Positions 27,001-34,265 of a DNA stretch of 36,863 nt are shown here, piece by piece. Position 1 is the first letter of the stretch. Every line of letters starts with the position of its first letter. Position numbers and translations under genes: made by a program. The notes below the pieces were generated by a model that saw nothing but the letters and a program-made list of their open reading frames with translations, was not told the origin of the DNA and searched no databases. This DNA is from Flavobacterium salilacus subsp. salilacus (GTDB taxonomy: Bacteria; Bacteroidota; Bacteroidia; Flavobacteriales; Flavobacteriaceae): assembly GCF_004634195.1 (NCBI RefSeq), contig NZ_SKBP01000017.1, positions 1 through 36,863 on the forward strand, read 5' to 3'.

Positions 27001-28907
27001 ACAGGATAGACATGCTAAACTATACCTACCTGCCCAACAGTAACCGCCTGAAAGCGGTAGCCGATGAGGCAGATATTGTAAAAGGCTTTAGGGACGACAC
27101 GAATAACAACACGATGGATTATGACTATGACCTGAACGGCAACATGACCAAAGACCTGAATAAAGGCATAGGCACACAGAGCACTAAGGGTATAACATAT
27201 AACCACCTGAACCTGCCGGTACAGGTAACCTTTAGCGGCAGCCAAACCGGTACGGTAAACTATATATATGATGCCACAGGGGCAAAAATGCAAAAAAAGG
27301 TAGTAGATAACGGCAACGTAACCGTTACCGACTATGCCAACCGATTTATATATGAAAACGGAGTATTAAAATCCTTTAGTCACCCTGAGGGGTATGTGAG
27401 AGTACCCGAACCTGACAATGATGAATACCATCCGGATAAATTTGATTATATTTACCAGTACAAAGATCATTTGGGTAACGTAAGGCTCAGTTATGCCGAT
27501 GCTAATGGTAATGGATTAATAGACGATGCCCAGCAGTTTAACGATGGTTTTGAAAGCCAAAGCGGCTGGACAAGCGACACCGACAGTCAATATACGGCAT
27601 GGAATTTATCTGATTATGACAGTTACAACACCCATACAGGCAACTATTCCGGCAGGATAGATAACCCGGGCAGTACTGAGAAATTTGTGCACAGTAGCTA
27701 CTGGATGCCGATTAATAATAGCGTAGCCACGCAATATACCTTTTCGGCATGGGTATATTCTGACGGTCCTACGGCAGACTTGTACCTGTTTATGAAAGAG
27801 CAGGGTGAAGACGATTATTATACACTGGTAGCCTATGCCGTTACACCGGCAGGAGTGCGGGGGCAATGGGTAAAAATACAGGCAACGGTATCGGTACCCG
27901 CTCATATCAAAAAGCTGAACCTGAGGATAGATAATAATGGTGGCGGTACGGTATGGTTTGACGATGTAGAACTGAAAAAAACAAGCGGTACTACCGGTAT
28001 TACCAGCGAGATAATAGAAGAGAACAACTATTATGCCTTTGGGATGAAACATGAAGGGTATAATAATGTAGCAGTATCATCTGACCCTGCGCTAAAGTAT
28101 AAGTACAACGGCATGGAATTGCAGGATGAGATGGGACTTGACTGGTACGACTATCAGGCAAGGAATTATGACCCTTCATTGGGTAGATGGTTCAATGTTG
28201 ACCCGCTGGCGGAAACATCGAGAAGGTACTCGCCATATACCTATTGCCTTGATAACCCTATTTATTTTATTGACCCTGATGGGATGGAAGCGGAAGACTC
28301 AGCAGTTGATATGGAAAGTGAAATGGAAGAGGGAATAGGTGACCCTCCTCCAAAATCGAAGGGTCCCGCTGGGGCTTATACTCCTTCTGCTAAAACAAAA
28401 TCATATTTTGATAAAGCAAGCGATTTCTTTAGTGAAGTTGTTGAGGCTAGTGCTGGTCTTTCAATTGGGCTTCAAGGAGGGGTTGAAGGAACAGTTGGAC
28501 CAGTAAAGGTTGGAGCAGAAGCTAGCCTTATATCTGCTGATTTGGAAACTAATTCAGATAATCTAGTCAAAGCAGAAATCACAGGACCTTCTGTAGGTGC
28601 TAGTGCTTCGATTGGAGATGCAAAAATTGGTGCTACTTCGCCGTCAGGCTCTCGTGTAGTGGAAGTTAGTCATGATTTAGATGTAAAAAGTCATGAAGTT
28701 AGTAAAAAAGGGTCGGTTGTTGGGACTTTAGGCAAAAAGAATTTAGAACTTAAGTCTTCTGGAACAGTAGCTGTTAAAGTAAAAGCACCTTTATTTAAAG
28801 CAAAAGTTAGTGTAAACTTATACAATGCAGCTAAAGGAGTTGAAAACTTTGTTAAAGGAGCTGCGAGCTATTTAGGAGACGTTATTAATAATCTTAGTGA
28901 TGATTAA
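24033..28907 (+). CDS. DUF6443/Rhs polymorphic toxin, main expressed gene
   Basis: 1624 residues with a signal peptide (cleavage at VQAQ, residue 19). Residues about 30-190 match DUF6443 (YLDGLGRPKQQIAARASG). A beta domain of about 95 residues occurs twice (about 320-412 and 458-548, both starting DNSEIL). YD repeats run from about 840 to 1150 (HYDELGRLHQ, YDAMNRLTEA, YDKNGNLIRL, YKDHLGNVRL). A carbohydrate-binding-module-like insert spans about 1167-1325. The Rhs core NNYYAFGMKHEG...GRWFNVDPLAE follows, closing with the autocleavage-type motif NPIYFIDPDGM (Asp1414). The last ~207 residues are an AT-rich, Gly/Ala/Val-rich tip of no family I recognise, probably the toxin. The stop overlaps a membrane-protein gene. 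Confidence 0.88.
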   Translation: MKNLIYIVAVLFPFLVQAQIQSPTPTENYVLTYTYNNPNTTTSYSDPVDTTATKINITYLDGLGRPKQQIAARASGNGKDIITHIEYDANGRQAKQYLPYASEGHNFEYDPNVLMKTQAFYNSSKYDHTTNPYSLTFFEGSPLDRTTKQSAPGEAWEGMEDTDNNVDNDGDHTVKFKYELNKAYEVRRFEVNFETTNGIEDTEKTLLSYKNYYAANQLYKTITKDENWIPADGKNKTTEEFKDKLGRIILKRTYADSQPHDTYYVYDRFSNLTYVIPPLAADAIVEATSTLLVPGVNFGWTVLSEVNQQLALDYDKYLQAYDNSEILNLDLLDKYGGQGGFSVAPQQDGTLTLSINIATASPMPYRTGYIIDVKPYGTFQDTELGRISGTNSEGKYYEYTFFVRESKLYVEGNGEKVPSVNTTFNSAQQLSYSRNYPWTAFCKADPVVAQKYEQDVAKLDNSEILTTYIPNDYGAMGGIAVSVSEDDIVTLSINLSSTTPLELIQGNVIQLPLQRSLPDTEFGVLNGNGYNYNISIRDNNVLISNGNGGAVTNLNYYGSLQNKVTHKVVLSTLNGLCYIYHYDSRNRVVEKHIPGAGWTHIVYDKLDRPVLTQDENQRIDKKWLFTKYDPIGRVAYTGEYLSSANDRHDIKTAVAGNADLFETRAAEPFTGGGTDINYSNKIFPIDDIHVLTVAYYDDYDFEKSGITVPTAPPSPGYTTATKGLATGGKVRVLDGNLTDDTASNWVVSVSAYDEKARPTWSHTKNQYLGTEDIARNSLDFIGQPVYTISKHIRAGLPDINLKDEYLYDNQSRLTEHKQSVVLILPSGTDADIATQVIAENHYDELGRLHQKGVGGKISDELRLQTVDYTYNIRGWLREINHPDEALSNDLFAFKINYNEQEDADATGLYNGNISETYWRSKTDNKKRGYYYHYDAMNRLTEAQYINVGNYTLVDYPTEIEDYTTQNILYDKNGNLIRLHRTGLTAANTIDRIDMLNYTYLPNSNRLKAVADEADIVKGFRDDTNNNTMDYDYDLNGNMTKDLNKGIGTQSTKGITYNHLNLPVQVTFSGSQTGTVNYIYDATGAKMQKKVVDNGNVTVTDYANRFIYENGVLKSFSHPEGYVRVPEPDNDEYHPDKFDYIYQYKDHLGNVRLSYADANGNGLIDDAQQFNDGFESQSGWTSDTDSQYTAWNLSDYDSYNTHTGNYSGRIDNPGSTEKFVHSSYWMPINNSVATQYTFSAWVYSDGPTADLYLFMKEQGEDDYYTLVAYAVTPAGVRGQWVKIQATVSVPAHIKKLNLRIDNNGGGTVWFDDVELKKTSGTTGITSEIIEENNYYAFGMKHEGYNNVAVSSDPALKYKYNGMELQDEMGLDWYDYQARNYDPSLGRWFNVDPLAETSRRYSPYTYCLDNPIYFIDPDGMEAEDSAVDMESEMEEGIGDPPPKSKGPAGAYTPSAKTKSYFDKASDFFSEVVEASAGLSIGLQGGVEGTVGPVKVGAEASLISADLETNSDNLVKAEITGPSVGASASIGDAKIGATSPSGSRVVEVSHDLDVKSHEVSKKGSVVGTLGKKNLELKSSGTVAVKVKAPLFKAKVSVNLYNAAKGVENFVKGAASYLGDVINNLSDD

Positions 28908-29193
28908 AAAAATTATAGAAAAATATTCGGCTAAACAGAAAGATTTATTCAAAACATTTTTTATAACTTTTCTATTTGGCTGTATACCTTTTGCCATATT
29001 ACATATAATCCTTAATTTGTGTGGAATAATACCCGTAAACTTTAATGGACAAAAAGTATACGGTTTATTGGGTGTATTAGTAATATTAATGTTTCTACCA
29101 CTGATTGCTTTGTTATTTACTGTTATTATATGGCTTTATTTTATGATTGGCAATTTATTGCTACGACTTCTAAAGAAACTATTTTATGGATAA
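28900..29193 (+). CDS. membrane protein, probable immunity to the main Rhs tip
   Basis: 97 residues from the ATG at 28900; a GTG one codon earlier is also possible. The start overlaps the Rhs stop by 8 bases (ATGATTAA), so translation is coupled. A basic amphipathic N-terminus precedes two long hydrophobic segments (about 20-45 and 57-88). No family is recognised. Location directly after a toxin tip, small size and AT-rich sequence are typical of immunity genes. An integral membrane immunity protein would fit a tip that acts on the inner membrane; that is inference. Confidence 0.7.
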   Translation: MIKKIIEKYSAKQKDLFKTFFITFLFGCIPFAILHIILNLCGIIPVNFNGQKVYGLLGVLVILMFLPLIALLFTVIIWLYFMIGNLLLRLLKKLFYG

Positions 29194-29683
29194 AAAGATT
29201 TTACTGTTAATTATATTTTTTTGCTTTAATATGAATGCTCAGAAGAAAATTGAGAATTCTTATTACAGATTGATTATACCACATAATACAGAAGTTGAAT
29301 TGTTTGAAAATACTCATGAAAAGTTAGCGAATATAGATAGCTATAAATTTTTCAGTAATTCCAAACCAAAATATATTCTATTTATGATGTCTAATAAACT
29401 GGAAGAGTCAGTAGATGTTGAAATGGATAATTATAAGGATTTTATATTTGATATTGAAGATATTGATGTTGTTAAAGCTGATAATTTTAATACTTTTATT
29501 AAAATTTATTTCAATTATAAAAGCAATAACATTATTAAGGGGGTTTTATATATAGATACTAGAAATGATATATTGGATAGATTTTTATTTATGTTCCCAA
29601 ATGAGAAGCATTTAGTTAAGTTTGAATCTGAAATTGATATCATGATAGATAATATCAATTATATTAAGGATTATTGGTGGTGA
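29186..29683 (+). CDS. secreted protein, second probable immunity gene
   Basis: 165 residues with a signal peptide (MDKKILLLIIFFCFNMNAQ), so periplasmic. It is a mixed alpha/beta protein with aromatic and acidic segments (YRLIIPHNTEVELFE, VEMDNYKDFIFDIEDIDVV). No family is recognised. It overlaps the previous gene by 8 bases (ATGGATAA), forming a coupled trio with the Rhs gene. Its last two Trp codons and stop lie in sequence shared with the linker of downstream toxin tips, so its natural C-terminus may have been changed by the recombination that joined the next cassette. Confidence 0.65.
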   Translation: MDKKILLLIIFFCFNMNAQKKIENSYYRLIIPHNTEVELFENTHEKLANIDSYKFFSNSKPKYILFMMSNKLEESVDVEMDNYKDFIFDIEDIDVVKADNFNTFIKIYFNYKSNNIIKGVLYIDTRNDILDRFLFMFPNEKHLVKFESEIDIMIDNINYIKDYWW

Positions 29684-30365
29684 TGTAGAGGTAACGGTTA
29701 ATGCAGGATATGGCAGAAAAGTAACCAGAAGTTCGGCTACTTTTGGGATAGGTGGTTTTGGAGGTACAATAGGATTAACCAAGTCAGGAGAGGAGAAAGT
29801 CAATAGTATGTATATGACTGAGGTTGGAAAGCAAATAGCTGATCAGCAATCCGATAAATTAATAGGTGGGGATTACGATGGTCAAAGTTTTAGTGAAATT
29901 GAGTATAAAAAATCATTTTTAGACTATTTTAATATGAAAGACGGAGATATCAGAAAATTAAAAGTAGAGCATAAAGATTTTGGAGGGACAGGAGGTGTTT
30001 ATTCTCAAATTAGAGATGGTAAAAGTTCAGAAGCATATTATGCAAAATTAGTGGGCGCGTTATTAGGAGTTTCAGATGCTTCTACCTTGAAGGGTAAATT
30101 AAAACCACTTTTAACAAAAAGTCCAGCTAATTTTATTATGGGAGGATATTTATATTTAATAGGTAATCAAGATGCTGCAAATGTAAAAGCAATTAATGCT
30201 ATAAAAGACAGATATGACAGTATTTCTGGAAATCAAGGGGTTTACTTTATTGAGAAAACTACGACTCAAGGAAATCGAATGGGAGGAATTAATTATTCTC
30301 ATCATTTAGATGTTTATGATGTTTCTAATCGTCAGCATTTAGGTACACTTAAGACATACTACTAA
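29679..30365 (+). CDS. displaced Rhs toxin tip without core (cassette 2)
   Basis: An open frame with no start codon at its 5' end; the first ATG is at 29808. The first ~35 residues (GDVEVTVNAGYGRKVTRSSA, then TFGIGGFGG) closely match the post-core linker of the metallopeptidase cassette at about 33594, so this is the back end of an Rhs protein whose core has been lost. The unique tip (about 185 residues from 29808) has segments DYFNMKDGDIRKLKVEHKD, LVGALLGVSDAST and GGINYSHHLDVYDVSNRQ. No family is recognised. It is probably silent, since no promoter or signal peptide precedes it. Confidence 0.65.
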   Translation, partial: GDVEVTVNAGYGRKVTRSSATFGIGGFGGTIGLTKSGEEKVNSMYMTEVGKQIADQQSDKLIGGDYDGQSFSEIEYKKSFLDYFNMKDGDIRKLKVEHKDFGGTGGVYSQIRDGKSSEAYYAKLVGALLGVSDASTLKGKLKPLLTKSPANFIMGGYLYLIGNQDAANVKAINAIKDRYDSISGNQGVYFIEKTTTQGNRMGGINYSHHLDVYDVSNRQHLGTLKTYY

Positions 30366-30366
30366 A

Positions 30367-30627
30367 GTGAAAAAAGCTATAGGAATATTGTTTATAGTAT
30401 TATTTATAACATACTTTTATTTAAGTCGTTTAGTTTCTTCTCATACAGGAATAAACTTAAATATTTTTATTAATAACTTAAGTTTTTTTTATGATCTTTT
30501 CTTATTCATTATAATATTTATTTTAATACCTAAAATCATAGGTCCAAAAATAACTTTTAGGATTTATTTATTTTTATTATTTATAATGAATATTATATTG
30601 ATAGCGATAATGTTTAGGAATAGATAA
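30367..30627 (+). CDS. membrane protein, probable immunity of cassette 2 (a)
   Basis: 86 residues starting at GTG (30367), one base after the tip stop. Three hydrophobic segments are visible (about 4-22, 37-57, 62-82). The strong AT bias and very low GC match the toxin tip. No family is recognised. Its TAA overlaps the next ATG (TAATG). Confidence 0.55.
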   Translation: MKKAIGILFIVLFITYFYLSRLVSSHTGINLNIFINNLSFFYDLFLFIIIFILIPKIIGPKITFRIYLFLLFIMNIILIAIMFRNR

Positions 30628-30824
30628 TGTATTTGATTAAATTAATTGCTGTGATAGAGATTATAGATGAAATAAGCTTAAAAATAGTATTTCTCTTAAT
30701 ACTATTTTATTTGATTAAATTAATATTTAGATTATTAAATATTAAGATGAGTGATAGTAAAATTGTGGGATTATTACTGATTGGTTTAATGATTTACTCT
30801 ATTATATTGTTTTTTTTAGTTTAA
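30627..30824 (+). CDS. small membrane protein, probable immunity of cassette 2 (b)
   Basis: 65 residues with two hydrophobic segments (about 17-37 and 47-64) around a short basic linker (RLLNIKMSDSK). It overlaps the previous stop by one base and is followed 5 bases later by the long cassette repeat. It may act with the preceding protein as a two-part membrane immunity complex; this is inferred only from position. Confidence 0.5.
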   Translation: MYLIKLIAVIEIIDEISLKIVFLLILFYLIKLIFRLLNIKMSDSKIVGLLLIGLMIYSIILFFLV

Positions 30825-30829
30825 GGAGG

Positions 30830-31036
30830 GGTAATGTATCAGATTAGGGTTTCGTTCTTATTTTTACTGTAAATCATTGAAAAACAATGCTACAAAAAGA
30901 TTATTATATAAAAAAAGAGGCAGTATAATAATAGCCTCTGTTATTTTTGACGTCTCTAAGAGCCTTAAAATGTTTTTATTTAATCTTGATGTATCAAAAT
31001 AGGGCATGGAAATAAACTGTAGATATTTTAGACTAA
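30830..31036 (+). repeat. long cassette repeat, copy A
   Basis: About 205 bases, closely similar along its whole length to 36663-36863. It starts GGTAATGTATCAGATTAGGG and contains a small hairpin CATTG-AAAAA-CAATG (30875-30889), a terminator hairpin, and a second copy of the 15-mer (TGTATCAAAATAGGG, 30990-31004) 155 bases after the first (30835-30849). The partial Rhs core of cassette 3 starts right after a TAA at 31034-31036. No transposase or terminal inverted repeats are seen. Confidence 0.85.
30917..30949 (+). terminator. terminator hairpin inside long repeat A
   Basis: AGAGGC (30917-30922) pairs with GCCTCT (30935-30940), followed by GTTATTTTT. Both long repeats keep the stem although the loop differs, which supports a structural role. 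It would stop transcription coming from the main Rhs operon and cassette 2. Confidence 0.75.
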
Positions 31037-32926
31037 CAGCAGTTTAACGATGGTTTTGAAAGCCAAAGCGGCTGGACAAGCGACACCGACAGTCAATATA
31101 CGGTATGGAATTTATCTGATTATGACAGTTACAACACCCATACAGGCAACTATTCCGGCAGGATAGATAACCCGGGCAGTACTGAGAAATTTGTGCACAG
31201 TAGCTACTGGATGCCGATTAATAATAGCGTAGCCACGCAATATACCTTTTCGGCATGGGTATATTCTGACGGGCCTACGGCAGACTTGTACCTGTTTATG
31301 AAAGAGCAGGGTGAAGACGATTATTATACACTGGTGGCCTATGCCATTACACCGGCAGGAGTGCGGGGGCAGTGGGTAAAAATACAGGCAACAGTATCCG
31401 TACCCGCACATATTAAAAAGCTGAACCTGAGAATAGATAATAATGGTGGCGGTACGGTATGGTTTGACGATGTAGAACTGAAAAAAACAAGCGGTACTAC
31501 CGGTAGTACCAGCGAGATAATAGAAGAGAACAACTATTATGCCTTTGGGATGAAACATGAAGGATATAATAATATTACCACAGCTACCGACCCTGCGTTG
31601 AGATATAAATACAACGGCAAGGAATTGCAGGATGAGATGGGACTTGACTGGTACGACTATCAGGCAAGGAATTATGACCCTTCATTAGGACGTTGGTTTA
31701 ATATAGACCCGTTGGCTGAAACAAGTAGGAGATATTCGCCATACACCTACGCTCTCGATAACCCTATTTACTTCATTGACCCTGACGGGATGGAGGCAGA
31801 ATCTTCCAGTGTGGATATGGAAACGGAACTTGATGGAGGAGAAGATTGGTATAAGAAGGATGGGAATATTGTTTATGATAAAAATATTAACTCTCAGAAG
31901 GATTTAAACGATGCAGGAATTAAAGGTGAATATCTATTTGAAGAAGGAAGTATGGGAGGTTATGATAATGACCAAAATCTTCAAGGTAGCTATCAATTAA
32001 ATTCTGACGGTTCAGTTTCTGTTGAAGGCAAAGAAGTAGCTTCATCTGGTTTTGAAGAGATAAGTTTTGATGACTTTAGTGTCTTTGGCTCTACAGAAGC
32101 ATCTCAAAATGGTTCTCATAAGTCAGATATGAATATGGCGGGACCAGTATTATTAGCAGCAGGGCAGCCAATTAAGGCTCTAAAACCTATTGGTGCGCTT
32201 GGTTCAAGTAAAGGCTCTTCAGTTGCTTCCTATGTATTATCTAAAGCCTTACCTCAAAAATTACCTTTTAGAATGATGGGCTCAACGGTATTAGGACGTG
32301 GATTAGGTAGATTAATACCAGCTGTAGGAATGGGATTGATAATTTATGAAGCTGCTACAGATAAAATGCTTGACCCAGCAATACAAGGTCCTCATGATAT
32401 GCAAAAAGATATCAATGAAGGAAAATTGACCCCAACTAAAATGATTAAAAAATATTCTTGCTTTGTTAAAGGTACAAAGGTTCAGATGGCAGACGGAAAA
32501 GAAAAAAATATTGAGGATATTGTTATTGGGGATAAAATACTGAGCGTAAATATTGAGCGAATGTATATTGAACCAGATTTAGTAATTGATATTCCCAATA
32601 CAAATAAAAAATACAAAGAAATAAAGGCAGAGTTCAGTAATGGAATTGTCAATCACTTCTCACCAGCTCATCCTTTTTGGGTAAAAGGAAAGGGTTGGGC
32701 TGTATATGATACTGAGGAAGCTGAAAGTGAATTGGAATTTAAGGTTTCTAAATTAGAGAAAGGAGATGTAGTACTATTTTTAAGTGATGGTAATCTTATT
32801 GAAGTTAGTATTACGATATTAGAACCCACAGGAAGGACTGTGGAAATGTTTAATGTTGAATTTGTTAAAAAGAATCATACATTCTTTGCAAACGGAATTT
32901 TAGTACATAATAAAAGAATTAATTAA
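31037..32926 (+). CDS. displaced partial Rhs protein with C-terminal Hint domain (cassette 3)
   Basis: An open frame of about 629 codons that begins directly after a stop and lacks a proper start; the first usable internal starts are GTG 31193 or a nearby ATG. Its first ~260 codons repeat the main gene's carbohydrate-binding-like insert and Rhs core (QQFNDGFES... to FIDPDGMEAES), nearly identical in DNA to 27531-28310. The unique part has a hydrophobic Gly-rich stretch (VLGRGLGRLIPAVGMGLIIYEA) and ends in a Hint (intein/hedgehog-type) domain from Cys at 32459 (CFVKGTKVQMADG) to FFANGILVHNKRIN. No domain follows the Hint module. The stop overlaps the DUF1493-like gene (TAATG). Probably a silent donor. 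Confidence 0.75.
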   Translation, partial: QQFNDGFESQSGWTSDTDSQYTVWNLSDYDSYNTHTGNYSGRIDNPGSTEKFVHSSYWMPINNSVATQYTFSAWVYSDGPTADLYLFMKEQGEDDYYTLVAYAITPAGVRGQWVKIQATVSVPAHIKKLNLRIDNNGGGTVWFDDVELKKTSGTTGSTSEIIEENNYYAFGMKHEGYNNITTATDPALRYKYNGKELQDEMGLDWYDYQARNYDPSLGRWFNIDPLAETSRRYSPYTYALDNPIYFIDPDGMEAESSSVDMETELDGGEDWYKKDGNIVYDKNINSQKDLNDAGIKGEYLFEEGSMGGYDNDQNLQGSYQLNSDGSVSVEGKEVASSGFEEISFDDFSVFGSTEASQNGSHKSDMNMAGPVLLAAGQPIKALKPIGALGSSKGSSVASYVLSKALPQKLPFRMMGSTVLGRGLGRLIPAVGMGLIIYEAATDKMLDPAIQGPHDMQKDINEGKLTPTKMIKKYSCFVKGTKVQMADGKEKNIEDIVIGDKILSVNIERMYIEPDLVIDIPNTNKKYKEIKAEFSNGIVNHFSPAHPFWVKGKGWAVYDTEEAESELEFKVSKLEKGDVVLFLSDGNLIEVSITILEPTGRTVEMFNVEFVKKNHTFFANGILVHNKRIN

Positions 32927-33216
32927 TGAATAAAGAAAAGCATTTAGACGAAGTACGAAAGTTCATAATTGAAGAACGTGGTAGGTATCGTTTTGAACTG
33001 CAAGATTACCATTCTTTACAATCGGACTTAGGAATATACGGAATGGATGCATCTGAGTTTATTATGAATTTTAGTAATAAATTTGGAGTTGATGTATCAA
33101 GTTTTGATGTGGATAAATACTTTAGACCAGAAGGTTATGGCTATACAGATGAAGGTTATTCTGAATTAACTATTGCAGACTTAATTATGTCTTTAGAAAC
33201 AGGGGTCTTATCATAG
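32926..33216 (+). CDS. DUF1493-like acyl-carrier-protein-fold protein, probable immunity
   Basis: 96 residues with no signal peptide, so cytoplasmic. The pattern SLQSDLGIYGMDASEFIMNFSNKFGVDVSSFDVDKYF, then LTIADLI, matches DUF1493 (an ACP-like fold); the usual phosphopantetheine serine position is not a DSL motif (GMDASEF). DUF1493-type genes occur beside polymorphic toxins as putative immunity genes. It overlaps the Hint-tip gene by one base and is followed 1 base later by the cassette repeat. It is the only cytoplasmic immunity candidate in the array. Confidence 0.7.
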   Translation: MNKEKHLDEVRKFIIEERGRYRFELQDYHSLQSDLGIYGMDASEFIMNFSNKFGVDVSSFDVDKYFRPEGYGYTDEGYSELTIADLIMSLETGVLS

Positions 33217-33217
33217 G

Positions 33218-33298
33218 GGTAATGTATCAGATTAGGGTTTCGTGGTAATGTATCAGATTAGGTGTTTGTTCTGATTTTAATTGTAAATAACTACTATG
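33218..33298 (+). repeat. short cassette repeat, two copies (one truncated)
   Basis: Two copies of the 15-mer, TGTATCAGATTAGGG at 33223-33237 and TGTATCAGATTAGGT at 33249-33263. The first unit is cut after about 25 bases; the second runs on through TTGTAAATAACTACTATGC into the partial Rhs core of cassette 4. Confidence 0.8.
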
Positions 33299-34263
33299 CT
33301 TTTGGTATGAAGCATGAAGGATATAATAATGTAGCGGTATCATCTGACCCTGCTTTGAAATATAAGTACAACGGTAAGGAGCTGCAAGATGAGATGCAGT
33401 TAGACTGGTACGACTACCAAGCCCGTAATTATGACTCTGCATTGGGCAGGTGGTTTAATATTGACCCTTTGGCAGAAACATCAAGGAGATATTCACCCTA
33501 CAGCTATTGCCTTGATAATCCTATTTATTTTATTGACCCAGATGGGATGATGGCTACAGACAGCGGTGTGGATGCAGAAACGAAGCTCGATAGTGGTGAT
33601 GTAGAGGTGACAGCTGATGTGGGATATGGTAGAAAAGTAACTTCGAGAAGTGCTACTTTTGGAATAGGTGGTTCTGGAGGTTCTATAAGTTTAACCAAGT
33701 CAGGACAGGAGAAAGCTAATAATATGTTTAAAGCTGAAGTTGGCAGACAATTAGAATCAGAAATAGATAGACAAGTAGAAAATGTATATGGAAAAGAAAA
33801 AGCCAATGGTAGGGCACCAAAGACTCAGGAAACTTTAGACACAATGAGGAATAGTGTACCTATATTAAACGAATTATATTCGAAGGTAGGAAGTCCAAAA
33901 ATAATTAATGGATGGAATGAAGATACCCAGGATGTTTATGATCCTTGGAAACATGAAGCAGTGGCAAGTACTATATTAGCAGACCCCCATCCAGGAAAGA
34001 TGATAACTTCCGAAATTTACTTTTGGGGAGCAGCTTATGCATCTTATAAACAATTAGGTAGTACGATGTTACATGAATTTGGTCATGCTTCCTTTAATTA
34101 TCATGGCTTCTATAGAGATAATTATTTTAAGATTGGGATAAAGAAAACCCTTGCATTGTCAGAATTATATGCACATCAGTTTGCAAATTATCATGGAGGT
34201 GTCCCCTTTGCAAATACAGCTTGGTATCAACAGAATTATATTTGGTATACTCAAAAAGACTAA
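33262..34263 (+). CDS. displaced partial Rhs protein with metallopeptidase tip (cassette 4)
   Basis: 333 residues if read from a GTG inside the repeat; it could otherwise start at ATG 33307. It begins at NNYYAFGMKHEG, so only the last ~90 residues of the Rhs core are present, ending NPIYFIDPDGMMATD. The linker is SGDVEVTADVGYGRKVT, shared with cassettes 2 and 5. The tip (about 150-333) carries HEFGHASFNYH (271-281), with the HExxHxxxxxH spacing of metzincin-type zinc proteases but Phe where Gly is usual, and a helix ALSELYAHQFA further on. It is probably a peptidase toxin. The following lipoprotein gene suggests a periplasmic target. No signal peptide or strong promoter is seen, so it is probably silent. 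Confidence 0.75.
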   Translation: MFVLILIVNNYYAFGMKHEGYNNVAVSSDPALKYKYNGKELQDEMQLDWYDYQARNYDSALGRWFNIDPLAETSRRYSPYSYCLDNPIYFIDPDGMMATDSGVDAETKLDSGDVEVTADVGYGRKVTSRSATFGIGGSGGSISLTKSGQEKANNMFKAEVGRQLESEIDRQVENVYGKEKANGRAPKTQETLDTMRNSVPILNELYSKVGSPKIINGWNEDTQDVYDPWKHEAVASTILADPHPGKMITSEIYFWGAAYASYKQLGSTMLHEFGHASFNYHGFYRDNYFKIGIKKTLALSELYAHQFANYHGGVPFANTAWYQQNYIWYTQKD

Positions 34264-34265
34264 TT

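Noticed and set aside
30830..31036. Insertion sequence or MITE
   Set aside because: The long repeat has no terminal inverted repeats or evident target duplication, and no transposase is seen; direct 15-mers at its ends do not fit a standard IS.
27606..31558. Two near-identical antisense frames of 148 codons (27606-28052 and 31112-31558)
   Set aside because: They lie opposite the duplicated Rhs core and are alike only because the sense strands are; their cysteine- and tyrosine-rich translation is typical of a shadow frame.
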